In this document: positions 52,180 through 63,131 of the stretch, one piece after another
How the letters are laid out: each line of letters starts with the position of its first letter
Position numbering within the stretch: position 1 is the stretch's first letter
DNA from: Pyropia yezoensis
Taxonomy: Eukaryota > Rhodophyta > Bangiophyceae > Bangiales > Bangiaceae
Length of the DNA: 64,000 nt
Reading direction: 5' to 3'
NCBI GenBank assembly: GCA_009829735.1
Contig: CM020618.1
Span: forward strand, 9,515,119 to 9,579,118
Notes under the pieces: generated by a model
What the model saw: the letters and a program-made list of their open reading frames with translations, nothing else
Told to the model about the DNA's origin: nothing
The model's database searches: none
Made by a program: the position numbers and the translations under genes

Positions 52180-53848
52180 GCGATGGTGGGGTGGCGCGAC
52201 GGCCTCCCCGCGCAGGGTGGCCGTCACGTGTCCTGTGGAGGTGGCATCGTCCCCGCGCCCGTCAGCGGCAGCGGCGGCGGCGGCGGCGGCAGCGGCAGCG
52301 GCGCACGCCTGCCACGCTGCCGCCGCCTCCCCCAAATGGCGCGTGGCGGGCCATCATTGATGGGACAGGGGGGGCGCGAGCCGGCGGCCGCCGCCCGCAC
52401 CACCCCCCCCCCACCACCACCACGCCCACCACCACCACCACCACCACCCATCCGCTCCCCCCCCTCATCCACTCGTCCATTTCTTTTTCAGCGCCGCGCC
52501 CCGCGGGTCGTGCAAAGGAGGAGGGGTCAGCGGGGCGGGGCAGGGCAGGGCCCGGCGGCGAGCACGGCTCGTCTGGCCAGAGCGAGCCCCGCCGCACAGT
52601 CCATTGCGAAAAAAAAGGGTGCAAAAAGGAGGGCACGGGAGCCCTCGAGGGTGGCAGCCGCCACGCCACGCGGCCCCCGCTTCCCCCCCCCCCCCCCCCC
52701 CCCCTTTCCTGCCGGCTGCGGGACGCGGCCGCCACACTCGCGCACGGCGCGTTGGGGGACGAGGAGGCGCCCGCCCGCGGCGTGGCCGCCCCACCGTTGT
52801 CGTGACGACACCCGGCGGCCCGGGCAGGGGGCCGGCCTCCCCCGATGGGGAAGGGAGGGGGGGGGGTGACCCACCCCCGTCTGCGCCCGCCACCGGCGGG
52901 CGGGGTGCCAAAGGAGGCGGCCGTCACCCCGGCAGGCGGCGCCGCCCAGCCGTCACCGCCACGGAGCGGCACGCCGCGCGCGTCGCTGCCGCGGCGGGCG
53001 TTGCCCCCTCTTGGGTCGTTGTCCCCGACCCGACCCCCCCCCCCCCCCCCCCCCCCGGCTGTCGCAGCGGCTGCAGCCGCTGCAGGGGGGGCAAGGGTCG
53101 TTGCCATCCCAGACCTGCATGCGCGGGCAGGTCGCCGTCTCGAGCGCCCGCAGACGAGGGACCGCCGGTGCCAGCTGCAGCGTGGCGGTAGATAGCTAGG
53201 CTACGAGCCCGTCGCCCCTGCTCCACCCACCCCCACCCCCCCCCCCCGTACCCCACCCCTCCCGACGAGCACGTCTCGGTCGCCCAGGGTCGTAGTGTCA
53301 CGCCCGCACTCGCGCCGCGCGGCTGGACGCGGTGTGGCAGAGGCGGGACCGGGCGCCGCCAAAGGGGATGCACGAGTGTGGTGGTGGGGGGGGGGGGGGG
53401 TTGCAGCTGGCTGTGGGGCCGCCAACTGGACCATCTACGGCTGTGCAGGCTACGGCGTGTCCCCCCCCGGGCTCCCCCCCCTGGCCCCCCTCCCCTCTCT
53501 GCAATGTGCAAGCGCCCGCCGACGCCGTCGCGCGACGGGCGGCGGGCGGGTGACAGCCGCCCACAGGTTGCAAAGGCGCAACCGCCCGTGTTCCCAACAG
53601 AGTCCGTCAACGGCCCATGAGCATAGACATAGAATGACAAGAACTCCACGACACCATCTGGACGCGGGATCACGGGGGTGGGCTTACAAGGGCGAAACGG
53701 CGAGGCAGCGCGCCGCGCGATGGGCGGGAGCCGCGATCCCCGCCGCTTGACCTTTGCAACATGAATCTGGGGTATTGCCAGTGTGCTGTGTGGACTGTGG
53801 ACGGTGGACTGTCCCTCAAACGTTGCGGAAGCGCCGCCCTCCCCGCGC
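50464..53848. other. Low-complexity region, no gene recognised
   Basis: Starts with a GGT-rich microsatellite containing repeated ACCAAGTGGTG (50535-50610), then C, G and CCG runs, including a G run of over 30 at 51809-51842 and (CCG)n at 52133-52178. Many long frames exist on both strands but all are Pro/Arg/Gly shadows with no domain. Confidence 0.55.
51809..51842 (+). repeat. Poly-G tract (over 30 bases)
   Basis: The longest homopolymer in the window; similar C or G runs of 20 or more occur at 25270, 51340, 52683, 53037 and 55244. Such runs can form quadruplexes and are prone to miscounting. Confidence 0.9.
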
Positions 53849-53906
53849 CTCGTGCACGGCGACGGAATCGAACCGACGCGACGGCTCCCTCGACCAGGTC
53901 CACGAG
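53849..53906 (-). other. tRNA-like fragment with perfect Pol III B box
   Basis: Minus strand contains GGTTCGATTCC (53864-53874), an exact B box, a possible A box TGGTCGAGGG about 12 nt upstream, and outer arms CTCGTG/CACGAG. The spacing is too short for a full tRNA and no anticodon arm folds, so it may be a tRNA relic or the head of a SINE. Confidence 0.3.
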
Positions 53907-53956
53907 CCCCATTTCGTACAACGTGCGGCAGCGGCAACGACGGGGATGACGACGGG

Positions 53957-54033
53957 AAATAGGTGGCTGCGCAGTGGGGACGGCGGCGGCGACAGAGCCG
54001 CCGCCGCCGTCCCGACTGCGCAGCCACCTATTT
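53957..54033. repeat. Hairpin with 34-bp arms
   Basis: AAATAGGTGGCTGCGCAGT... at 53957-53990 pairs with 54000-54033 with one mismatch, loop of 9 nt. A direct repeat of GACAGAGCCGCCGCCGCCGT overlaps the loop and right arm and recurs at about 54036. Confidence 0.85.
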
Positions 54034-55450
54034 CAGACAGAGCCGCCGCCGCCGTCGTCGCCAAGACTGTGGCTGCCGCTTGACCGAGGCCAACGGGGCA
54101 ATCCTCCACCGCGGTCCATTGGGCTTGCCAGGCGTTCTCGATGCCGTCGGGGGAGTGGAGGGAAAAAAACAGGCAGAAACGAAGAAAGATCCGGCCGCGC
54201 CCGGCCTCGGCCGCCACGGCAAGCGCCGTCGCTCATCGCCCGCATCAGTCGTGGCGCAGCAAGTACGAAAGAGTACACCTACTCCCGCGACTCGGGTCCC
54301 TTCCTACGCGTTCAACACAGTACTCCTGTTCATTGCCTCAGTACGCATACTTGCACCCGCGACTCGGATGCCACTGGGAATGCCGTGACCAGCCTCGCAG
54401 CGCCTTCACCGTGAAGACCAAGAGTGGTCAAACCATATACAGTGGCCAATGGAGGAAAGCGGCCTTAGATTATAGAGTTTGTCACTCTTTTGTGTGATAA
54501 AGAACAACCTCGACTTCTGTGACGAGGAATAGCCAATCAATGGACTGAACGCGTCCGGTGAAGCACAAAAAAACGGCTAAAGTGGTATGTTCACCCGCCG
54601 TAGCGACCACGGACAGTCAGACAGGCAGATAGTCAGTAGTGCTAGCCAGGCAGTCAGATAGTCAGGTAGTGCCGCCTGCCACTGTGTCCGCCCCCTCGCC
54701 GAGTGCCACTGGCACGACGGTAACTGGTGGGGGGCCTCGTGTAAGAAGGTGGGGGTGAGGACAACCCAGGGAGCGGAATCCCGGCTCACCCACGACGAGG
54801 GGCCGCGACTGTGAAGGGGGGGAGGACCCTGCCCACTGGACGCCCGCCCGCCCCCTGCGTCACTGCTCTCGCTACCCACCCTCGTTGGCGTGATCCCCCC
54901 GCCTGATTGTGTCTGTATCGCCGGCCCGCCGACCGGCTACGCTGGCCTAGAGCCGCTCCCCTCCCCACCCCCTCCACCTCAACCACCACCGCTCGCCCCC
55001 CCCCCCCTCTCCCCAAAACCAGAAAATCTCATTCTCAACCCTCTCCAGTGTCCTCCCAAAGTATCCCAAGCTGCGCGGTGCCCACCGTGACGGCAGCTCA
55101 CCACCCTCTGGAGCGACTGCCACGAACTGCTACAAGGGGACGAGGCTGGGTTTGGGGGGGCGGCGACGCGGGCAGTGGCTGTGGCTGGGGAGGAGGAAGA
55201 CGGGAACGTGCGCACGGGGAGACGACCCGGGGGACACCCCACCGCCCCCCCCCCCCCCCCCCCCCCCCCGGCCCTGTCGAGGGCGCCTGCACCCCCCACC
55301 TCCCGCGGTGGCGCCGCCACGGCAGCGCTCGGTGACGGTCCTGGGTGGGTGGTCTCGTGCGCCCGCGCCGCGATGGCGTGCTGGGTCCCCCTCCTCTGCG
55401 GCCGCCGCCGCCACCTGCGCGGAATGGGCAAGGCGAGGGGGGCTGGAGTA
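54034..55450. other. Mixed-composition spacer, no gene recognised
   Basis: 54400-54660 is less GC-rich with repeated CAGNCAGATAGTCAG motifs near 54613-54665. Nothing coding can be supported. Confidence 0.5.
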
Positions 55451-55648
55451 CAGTCTTTCTCCATTGTTGGGCACCCTTTTTGGCGACCGTAAGCCCAAGG
55501 ATTGTAACTTGATTCCGCCCTCTGATTGGTCGGTGACAACGATCGAATGCTGACACATGCGTTGATCGCACCGTAGAGGTCGGTCGACCTGCATTGGTTA
55601 CTAGACACCGTGCCCAAGAAAGGATGTCACAGCAATGGAGAAAGACTG
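55451..55648 (-). mobile_element. 198-bp MITE, copy 2
   Basis: Ends CAGTCTTTCTCCATTG and CAATGGAGAAAGACTG are exact inverted repeats; flanked by TA (55449-55450 and 55649-55650). Inverted relative to copy 1 and nearly identical, so recently active. Confidence 0.92.
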
Positions 55649-58107
55649 TAGTGGGGGGGGGGGGGGGGAGGGGGGGTAGGTATGGAAGTAGAGGGAACCT
55701 GCTATCTACTGGCCGGTCGCCTCACAAACGGGCGCGGCCGCCAGCTCTCCGCCCCCCCTCCCCACTACGCGGGGGCGCGGGTGGGCCGACGGGCGTAAGG
55801 CGCCTCGCTGGAGTGCTGGCTGCTGGGGGGGGGGGGGGGGTGGCGGGGCGGGCCACCGTCCTCGCCCACCACCACCACCGCCACGTCTGGGCTCGCCGGC
55901 CGGGGGGGGTGGCGGTCCCCCCCCCCTACGACAGATGCCGCGGGCGCGGGGTGGCGCTCCTTGGCGCGGATGTCTGGGGAGGGGCAGGGGGGCAAAGCGT
56001 GTTGGCCTCTGCGCCGGCCGCCCGGGGGGGGAGGCGGCCGGCGGCCGGCCGGCGGCAGTGTCTCCTCGGCCCAGCGACCGCCGCGGCACCCGACACCTCC
56101 CCTTGCGTGCCGGCCGGCGGTCGCGGCGCACTTGCCTCGCGCGCGCTCCACCCCGGAGGGGCGGTTATAGATGGCTACCAGCGCCCGCCGCCGCCGCCGC
56201 CGCTGCCACCACCACCGCCGCCGCCGCTGCCGCCGCCTCGGCAGGTGGTGCCTCCCCCCCCCCCCCCCCCCCCCCCCTTGACCCGCCCCCGCCCTCTTTT
56301 TCCTTTTTTCAAATCCCCCAGTGACCACCGGCCGGCTAGCACGCCCGCGCCCCGCCGGTTGTGCCTTTTGGTCCCCGCCTCTGACCCCCCCCCCCCCCCC
56401 CCCCCCCGGTGGCCCGCTCCTCGCTACGGCGGGCGCGCCACCCTGGCGTTGGCGGCAGACGGTGGTTGCCCGCCAGCCACCACCGCCCCTGTTTATGTAT
56501 GTAGGTACCAGGCACTCTTCTGCCGTTGCGATTTCATTGCTTTCAGGTTGGCTTGGCGGGGAGGGGTGGGGGGGGCCGTAAGTGCGGGGAGACGTGGCCA
56601 CCCTTGGGAGGGGGGGGAACGCCGGCCACTCTTGGGAGGGGGGGGAACGCCGGCCGTAGATACGGTAGGCACTACGGCTGCCGGTGGGGGGGGTGTGCCG
56701 CGCCAACGACCCCCCCCCCCCCCACTGCCCCCCCGATGCCACTGTGCCCGGCAGGGGTGCCACCGCCCCCCCCCCCACCCGGTCCCCCATTCCGCCCGCC
56801 TTGACAGCGAACAGTGGGCGCCCTCGGTGACCCGTGCAGTGGAGACGGGTGGAACTGGTAGGGGGGGCGTGGGGGGGGTTGACTGGGCGGGCCGAGCCGT
56901 TGCTCCTCCTCATCTTGGGGGACCTCTTCCCCCCCCCCCCCCTCAGTCCCCCCCCAACGCTGTCTCCCGTCGCTGCTGGGCCGCCGCTGCCGCCGCCGCG
57001 GCAGAGAGGAGGCGGGAGGGGGGGGGGGCGGGGGCCCCACGCGCGCGCGCGGTGGCAGCCACGGAAAACGCCGCCGCAACGGGGGGGGGGGGGTGCATGA
57101 CCATGGTGCTCACTGGGAGAGAGACGGTCACCGACCAAAGACGCAGCTGCACCCTTGGTCGTCTGACAGAGATCCTCCCCCCCCACCCTCCCACCCCCAC
57201 CACCACCACCCCACCACCACCCCGCCGCCGCTGGCTGAGGGAGAGGGTAGAAGGGGGGCGCGGCCGGGACGGCCGCGGCCGCCCCCTCGTCAGCGAGAGC
57301 CACAGGCCGCCACCGCCGCCACCGCCGCCACCACTGCCGCTGCCGCTGCCGCCGCCGCGGCTCGCAGACGCGTGCGTGCGTGCGTGCTCGCAGGGGGGGG
57401 GCGCGGCGGCGCGGCGGTGCGGGCGAGCGCGGCACGTCGCCCGTTTTTCTTTTTTTGTTTTCTTCCCTTGCTGCTCCGACCAGACGCCCCGGCCCCCCCC
57501 CCCCGCGTCTCTCCCGCCGCACGCGGCCCAGACCGCCGCCCCCTCCCGTCGGCTTGCACCGCCCGACTCACGTGCCCCGCCCGTGCCGCCGCCAGGCCTC
57601 CCTCCCCATCCCGCCCTACCCCGACGCGTACGGCCACCCCTCCCCTCCATTCCCACCCGTTGCGTACGGCCTCATCTCCTCCCCACCCCGACGCGTACGA
57701 CCACCACCACCCACCCACCCACCGACGCATACGACCACCCCACCGACCCCACCTACGCGCACGGCCACCATCCCTCCACAGCTGACGCGCACCCCCCCCA
57801 ACGCAACCCCGTCTACGCCGAGCCCCCGTCCCCGCGACGTGTCTTCGTACCGCCGCCGTCACGTCTCTACCACTGCCGTCACGCCTCGGCCGCCGGCCGC
57901 CGACACCGTCACGCCTCGGCCGCTGCCGCTCTGCCGCACGCCGCCCCTGCCCGCGCTGCCGCGGCTGCAGCTGCCGTCGTCGCCGCCGCCGCCGGTGCCG
58001 TCGTTACGCCGCCGCCGTAGGTGTCGTCGTCACGCCGCCGCCGTCTGACAAACGACTGGGGACGGGGGTGGGTGCTGGTGGCGTGGCCGCGAGCGGGGAC
58101 GGACGTG
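55649..58107. other. Low-complexity region and AhpD-like promoter
   Basis: C, G and CCG runs with no recognisable gene; the final 500 bp are upstream of the AhpD-like ATG and hold a cluster of related motifs (57621-57769). Confidence 0.5.
57621..57769 (+). promoter_or_regulatory. Five copies of KACGCRYACGRCC upstream of the AhpD-like gene
   Basis: GACGCGTACGGCCAC (57621), TTGCGTACGGCCTC (57660), GACGCGTACGACCACC (57690), GACGCATACGACCACC (57724) and TACGCGCACGGCCACC (57754), 30-39 bp apart, 340-490 bp upstream of the ATG. Could be operator-like sites or a decayed minisatellite. Confidence 0.45.
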
Positions 58108-59967
58108 ATGGCGACCCCCCCACCCAGGACATTGAGCTTTGCCTCCTTCCTCGGCAGCTCCGCGTCATGCGCGACCGACGCCTTCTCGCCGCCGTCCCCC
58201 CCCCCCCCCCCCCCCCCCCGTACCCTCACCGAGGCGCTGTCGCCCGTCGCGGCGCCGCCGTCGGCCTATGCCCGCTACGCCCCCTACCTCATTGTCACCG
58301 CCCGCTTCCTCGGGGAGCCCCCCAGCTTTTACCCCGTCCTGGGCCTGGCGCCGTCGGCGCTGGCCACCCACGTTGGCCTCTTTGCCCGCTACTTTGGCGT
58401 CCCTGCTGTGGATATGCGCGCGCCGGGGGCGCTGTCCCCCGCCCACCGGCGGCTGGCGTTCCTCACCGCCAGCCGCGCCTTTGGCTGCGACTACTGCACC
58501 GCCCACGCGTGCGCGTTTGGGGACATGCTGCGGGGGAGCTCTGTGTCCCAGGCGGCGCGGCGGCGGCAGCGTCCGCTGCGGGGGCGGCGACCGCGGGGGG
58601 GGGACGACGCCGGTGGCAGCGACGGCGGCGATGAGGATGGGGACGACGACGGCGACGGCGGCGGGCGTGGCCATGCCGCCGTGGAGGGGGTGGTGCTGGA
58701 CGCAGAGGACCCCGCCGCGACGCCCGCCGAGGCCGCCATCCTCACGTACGTGACCCTGGCGGTGATGCGGCCCTTCCCCGAGCACCGCCGCCCGCAGCTG
58801 CACACGGCGGCCGTGGCGGTGCGGGCGGAGCTTGGGCGGAGCGCCTTTGAGACCCTCCGCGGCGTTGTGTCGTTTGTGGGCGCCCTCAACTCCATGACCG
58901 ATGTGCTGGGGGCGGTGCTGGAGCCGGGTGCCCAGCGGCACGCGGGCACCATCCTGCCGCCGCGTGGGGCGGTGGTGGGGGACTCGCGCGGGGGGGGGTG
59001 GACGCCCAATGACCACCACCGCAACCCGACGGTCAAGGCGCGGGGCGACGCTACCGCCGCCGCCGCTGCTGCCCCCATCGACGGCAGTGGCAACATTTGG
59101 GGCCCCCCGCGGGCGGGCGCCCACGAGCCGTCAGACTGGGACGACACGACCGACGACGGGGACTCGAGCGGCAGCGACTGCAGCAGCAGCGGCGACGGCC
59201 GCGGCGGCGGCGGCGGGGGCCTCTCCAAGGACACCCCCCCCGCGGACCTATCGTGGGCGGCGGCCAAGTGGGCCAACCTGACCGGCCTTCTTCACACCCT
59301 CCCCGCCGCCGCGGCGGGGATGCGCGTGGAGGCGGAGCTCTACGCGGGCATCCCATCGTCCATTGCGCCGCTGTATGGGTGGATGGTGGCGCGGATGGGC
59401 GCGCCGCACTGCCAGTTCCTCCTCCGCCTCCGCGGGGTGGAGCTGGTGCGGGGGTTTTGTTTTGCGCTCCGCGAAAACGTGCTCGTCGAGGAGCTCCCCT
59501 CCATCGACCGCCCCGGCTCGGGCCTCCGCTCCCCGCCCGGCGGCCGCACCTGGACCGTTGCCGACCGCATCCGGCTGCTGCACGTCTTTGCGTGCGCAAC
59601 GGGCTCGGCGGGCCTCGCGGCGGGGGCGGTGGGCCTGGCCACCCGCTCGTCAGGGTGGCCCGCGGCGGTCGCCGCCACCGACCTGGCCGCGTTTACGGCG
59701 GGCTCCTCCAACGGGGCGGCGGGTACCGCCGCCGCCGCCGCACGCCAGCTGGTCCGCGCGGCGGGGTCGGGGTTGGAGGCCGTGGCGGGGCCTCTGGTAC
59801 CCCAGTTGACCTCCGCCATCTCCCCGGCAGGGCTGGTAGAGCTGGCATCGCTGGTGAGCTTTGCCGAGATGTGGCGCCGCCTGGAGCTGCTGTTTTCTAG
59901 GGGTGGCACCGGACGTCGTCGCCGTCGGCCGCCGTCGGGGCGGTCCAGAGGGGGATTGGCATGGTAG
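58108..59967 (+). CDS. AhpD-like / carboxymuconolactone-decarboxylase-fold protein
   Basis: 619 residues from the ATG at 58108 (MATPPPRTLSFASF); the frame is open earlier only from a GTG. Residues about 55-290 form an AhpD-like helical domain: ALSPAHRRLAFLTASRAFGC-DYCTAHACAFGDML with Cys127-x2-Cys130 and His133, the redox motif of the family, then TPAEAAILTYVTLAVMRPF and ELGRSAFETLRGVVSFVGAL. An acidic insert (DEDGDDDGDGGG) splits it. The second half (DLSWAAAKWANLTGLLHTLP; APLYGWMVARMG; LRENVLVEELPS; RTWTVADRIRLLHVFACATG) looks like a diverged repeat without CxxC. AhpD proteins are thiol peroxidase partners; the role here is unknown. No obvious targeting signal. Confidence 0.6.
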   Translation: MATPPPRTLSFASFLGSSASCATDAFSPPSPPPPPPPRTLTEALSPVAAPPSAYARYAPYLIVTARFLGEPPSFYPVLGLAPSALATHVGLFARYFGVPAVDMRAPGALSPAHRRLAFLTASRAFGCDYCTAHACAFGDMLRGSSVSQAARRRQRPLRGRRPRGGDDAGGSDGGDEDGDDDGDGGGRGHAAVEGVVLDAEDPAATPAEAAILTYVTLAVMRPFPEHRRPQLHTAAVAVRAELGRSAFETLRGVVSFVGALNSMTDVLGAVLEPGAQRHAGTILPPRGAVVGDSRGGGWTPNDHHRNPTVKARGDATAAAAAAPIDGSGNIWGPPRAGAHEPSDWDDTTDDGDSSGSDCSSSGDGRGGGGGGLSKDTPPADLSWAAAKWANLTGLLHTLPAAAAGMRVEAELYAGIPSSIAPLYGWMVARMGAPHCQFLLRLRGVELVRGFCFALRENVLVEELPSIDRPGSGLRSPPGGRTWTVADRIRLLHVFACATGSAGLAAGAVGLATRSSGWPAAVAATDLAAFTAGSSNGAAGTAAAAARQLVRAAGSGLEAVAGPLVPQLTSAISPAGLVELASLVSFAEMWRRLELLFSRGGTGRRRRRPPSGRSRGGLAW

Positions 59968-61924
59968 CTGCACATGGGGGGGGGGGGTTAGATATCAAAT
60001 AATACCTTAAAAATACAGCTTCGAGCGCAGGTGTACTACGGCGGCCACAACGTGCGGGGCGCCCGCCGCTGCCCTGGCGGACAGACGCCCCAGGGAGCAT
60101 GGCACGACAGACCACGCCCGGCGTGGTGGGGTCGCCGCCACCCTCGCAGCTGCCGCCCGGGCGGCGGGCGGCGGGGAGTTGGGCGTCAGCCAGCGTGTGC
60201 GCTGGCAACCGTGCCGCCCCGTCTGGCGGCCGCGGCGGCGTGTTCCCGTGCCGCGACTGCGGGTTCTGCCGTCGACGCTTCAATGGCTCGGAAGGTTGCC
60301 GAGAGGGGGGGGATTCCGCACCGGACGGCGCGAGCGTGCGGTCAGCCCCCGCCTGCTCCGACCGTTGGCGGGTGCATGGTCTCCTGCCGCGCAATAGTGG
60401 CGACCGCCGCCGCCGCCGCTTCCAACTCCACCCTCAAGGAGGTTGACGGATGGTTTTGATCACTCGACGACTGTCGTAGCCGCCGGCTGTGTTGTCGACG
60501 ACGAATACGCTGGTCGGATGGGCAGCCGCCCGCCCGCGGGCGCCAGTGTCATCCGACCCCACCCCCGGGTGGTGGCGTCGGAGGAGGAAGAGGAAGGGCT
60601 GGGTGCGGGCAGGATGCTGGAAAGCGGGGGCGTTGGGGGTCGGCTGGAATGGCGATGGGCGCCTCCACTTCGGCCGCTGCCTCGTGCGCGTCTGTGCGCG
60701 GAATATGATGAGCACCATTCAGCGCCCATGGGTGCAGTCAGCTGCAGTCGCCTGCGCGCAAGCCGGCTGGGCACACGTGGATCCGCAGTGACGGGTGCAG
60801 CCAATCGCAGCGCTAAATACAGGGAGAGGGTGGGGGGGGTTGACGGGTGCAGTCAATCGCATCAATACCTGGTGCGTGTCGGGTATGCGCTTCCCCAGAC
60901 AACTCTTTTCCAACATGGAACTTGACTCCGTGGAAGCAGACATGCCCACCGATTACCTAGGTCGGTGTGCCTCGGCGAGGCCACTAACCGCCACCGCGGC
61001 GTCGTGCTGACCCTTTCCAGCAGCCAACACGATCCGCCACCTGGTTGGCCGCCGACACCAAAGCTGTCATCCCCGCGGCCAGCCGGTCCGCCTTGTCGGT
61101 GCTCACCGCATCCTGTGCGGCGGGGGCGGTGCAAGGGGTTCGCCGCGCTTCCCTCTGTGGTACAGACCGCTGCAACGTTGGCGACGCCATGGCCATGCAC
61201 CGACGATTTGAGAGGCAGGGGCCTGTGTCCGCCACCACTGCCGTGGCGCCCGTGGCAACAAGTCAGCCAGTCATGCGAGAGGGGGCGTCCTGCTGGCGGC
61301 TCCTCCGAGGAGTGTTTGGTTGTTGCGTGAGCCGTGGATCACCAAATGCTGGTCTTGGGATCATCCCGAGCCTCCCCTGAGGATCCAGTCGATCGAGTCG
61401 TAGATGGGGGCGGGGAGAGAGGCGCGGCAGGGTCCTCTCCACATCACGGGGATGAGCGTTTGCCCGCGTTGCAGGGCAGCTGGAGCCGCGCCGGTGGGTA
61501 GCGTCCCGCTGTGGCCCACCACGAGGCCGAGAATAAAACTGATCGAAAGGGGCGGAGCGGAGGCGCGGGGCATGCAGGACCTGTGAGACGCACTCGTTTA
61601 AACGGCAGGGTGGAGGCGCCCTTTCTCGTTTGCCGCGTGCCCAAGAGTAGGCGCCGCGTCGTGGTCCGGCGGTCCTGCAAAGCGAGATGACCACATGCCC
61701 ACGCCGCCCAATTGGTACGTAAAAAAGAACCGCTCAGCAACTCAACTTGAGTTGAAGCCCTCGTCTAACGTTTTCGTTTCCACGGTGCGTGCTTTCTCGA
61801 GAAGTTCTATTTAATTCACACTTATCTGTACTAAAGTCTCGAACCTGCCAGTCTAATGAAAAAGACATGAAACATGGGATGAAGGTCGACGCATCAGGTC
61901 GAAGTGACACCCGGGCGCGTCTTA
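59968..61924. other. Spacer downstream of the AhpD-like gene, no gene recognised
   Basis: Begins with an AT-rich patch (59992-60020) fitting a 3'-UTR end. A direct repeat GACGGGTGCAGYCAATCGCA lies at 60790-60809 and 60842-60861 with CCAAT and a TAAATA motif, promoter-like. Frames here show no domain. Confidence 0.45.
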
Positions 61925-62043
61925 TTGTGCGTCCCGTAAAAAGTGGACGTGCACAGGTCGTGCAGTGTGGGTTTGATTGGTCCAGTGGCCGATATTTGAC
62001 ATGATCACGACAAGTGCACATCCACTTTTTACGGGACGCACTA
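61925..62043. mobile_element. 119-bp MITE-like element, second type
   Basis: Inverted ends of about 38 bp: GTGCGTCCCGTAAAAAGTGG at 61927 pairs with the complement ending 62041, few mismatches, flanked by TA (61923-61924 and 62044-62045). Little sequence between the arms. No other copy seen in the window. Confidence 0.75.
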
Positions 62044-62312
62044 TACTTTCCCCCCCCCAGAGGTGGGTCCCGCACTGCCCCCCACAGCAGCAGCGACGAC
62101 ACAGACGGGGACCCGGCGGGTTCAACGGCGGTGCCTCCGCTGCCGCCGCGCCTCCTCCCCGGCCCCACCCGCCTCAGCACCACAAAAGCCGCCGTCTGCC
62201 GCACCGGCACTTCACAGCCCGCCGGAAGGCATACGCCCATGAAAGCCGCTGTCGTGCCGTGAGCGCCCAGCGCACGGCGGCCCCTGCCCCGCATCACGCA
62301 GCTCAATACCGC

Positions 62313-63131
62313 TTAGAGGGTTCCCGATAGGTCTAACGCGATAAAGACGGGCAGGACGGTGGTAAGGGTGGCCACCAGTGGCGCTGCCGCGTCACTGCCG
62401 CCGCCACTATCATCGCGTGACCCCCGCGATCCCCGCCGCCGCCTCCCCCGCCACCGTACTGGTGCGGCCGCACGACGCGGGAGTGCCAACTGGTGGCGGC
62501 AGCGGCGGCAATGGCGATGGCACGCGCTGCAATGGAAGCGCGCGCTCGGTGGGGGAATGTCTGGTTTGGTTGCTTTTGAGAAAGACCATTCAAAGCCAGG
62601 TCCGTGTTCTTCAAAATTGACATTCTCAAACCCGTCGAAAGCAAGCACATGTATGAGAATCCTTAGAATTATCAAACTGTCCCCATAACGTTGATCCTGG
62701 GTGGATTGCGTTGTCAAGTCAGCTGATCATTTCGTTCTGAATACTCACGAAAGGAAGTGAGCAGGGAAGCCCCGCCTGGAAGAGGCGGTTTGATCTGGCA
62801 GCAGCTCGCCCGGCCCGCCCCCCCTCTTTTGCTCCCACTTCTTCCCCCGCTCCCCCAACTGCGACGCCGCTACCAGCGCGGAGCAGACACACACAGACAG
62901 ACACAAGAATACCTTCCCACACGGTGACCGCACACGCTCCCCCGACCTCCCCCTTTGCTCCTGAAGAGAGAAACAGAAAACATCCACCACAGCCGACGGC
63001 CGGTGGGGACTGGCGCGGCGTCCGTCACCGTTTGCAAGGCCTCCCCCATACACTGGGCGATGCGGTGACGGAGAAGAGGGGCAGGGAGGGGAGGTCGGCT
63101 GACCACACTCCTCGACGGGGCTGCTGCACAC
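62313..63131 (-). other. Candidate small-exon gene, minus strand, unidentified
   Basis: Splice-like boundaries in order: acceptor TGTGTGCAG before 63124; acceptor TTTCTCTCTTCAG before 62963; donor GAAG|GTATTC near 62913; acceptor CTCTTCCAG before 62784; donor TTTC|GTGAGT near 62751; possible acceptor CCACCCAG near 62699. The last block encodes a protein-like stretch (GDSLIILRILIHVLAFDGFE; FEEHGPGFEWSFSKATK) of lower GC. No family recognised and phases were not resolved into one model. Confidence 0.3.

Noticed and set aside
50823-52869. Overlapping 660-codon plus-strand frames
   Set aside because: Almost pure Pro/Arg/Gly low complexity in several frames at once; no evidence for a protein.
53849-53906. 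Functional tRNA gene
   Set aside because: B box is perfect but A-to-B spacing is too short and no anticodon stem-loop forms.
55594-58020. 808-codon Pro-rich plus-strand frame before the AhpD-like gene
   Set aside because: Starts at a non-ATG codon inside the MITE, no domain, and contains the promoter motif cluster.
60915-61211. Two-exon gene with a 60-nt intron (GTCGGT...TTTCCAG)
   Set aside because: Boundaries look good but the joined frame gives an Arg/His-rich peptide with an early stop; the more protein-like frame is out of phase.
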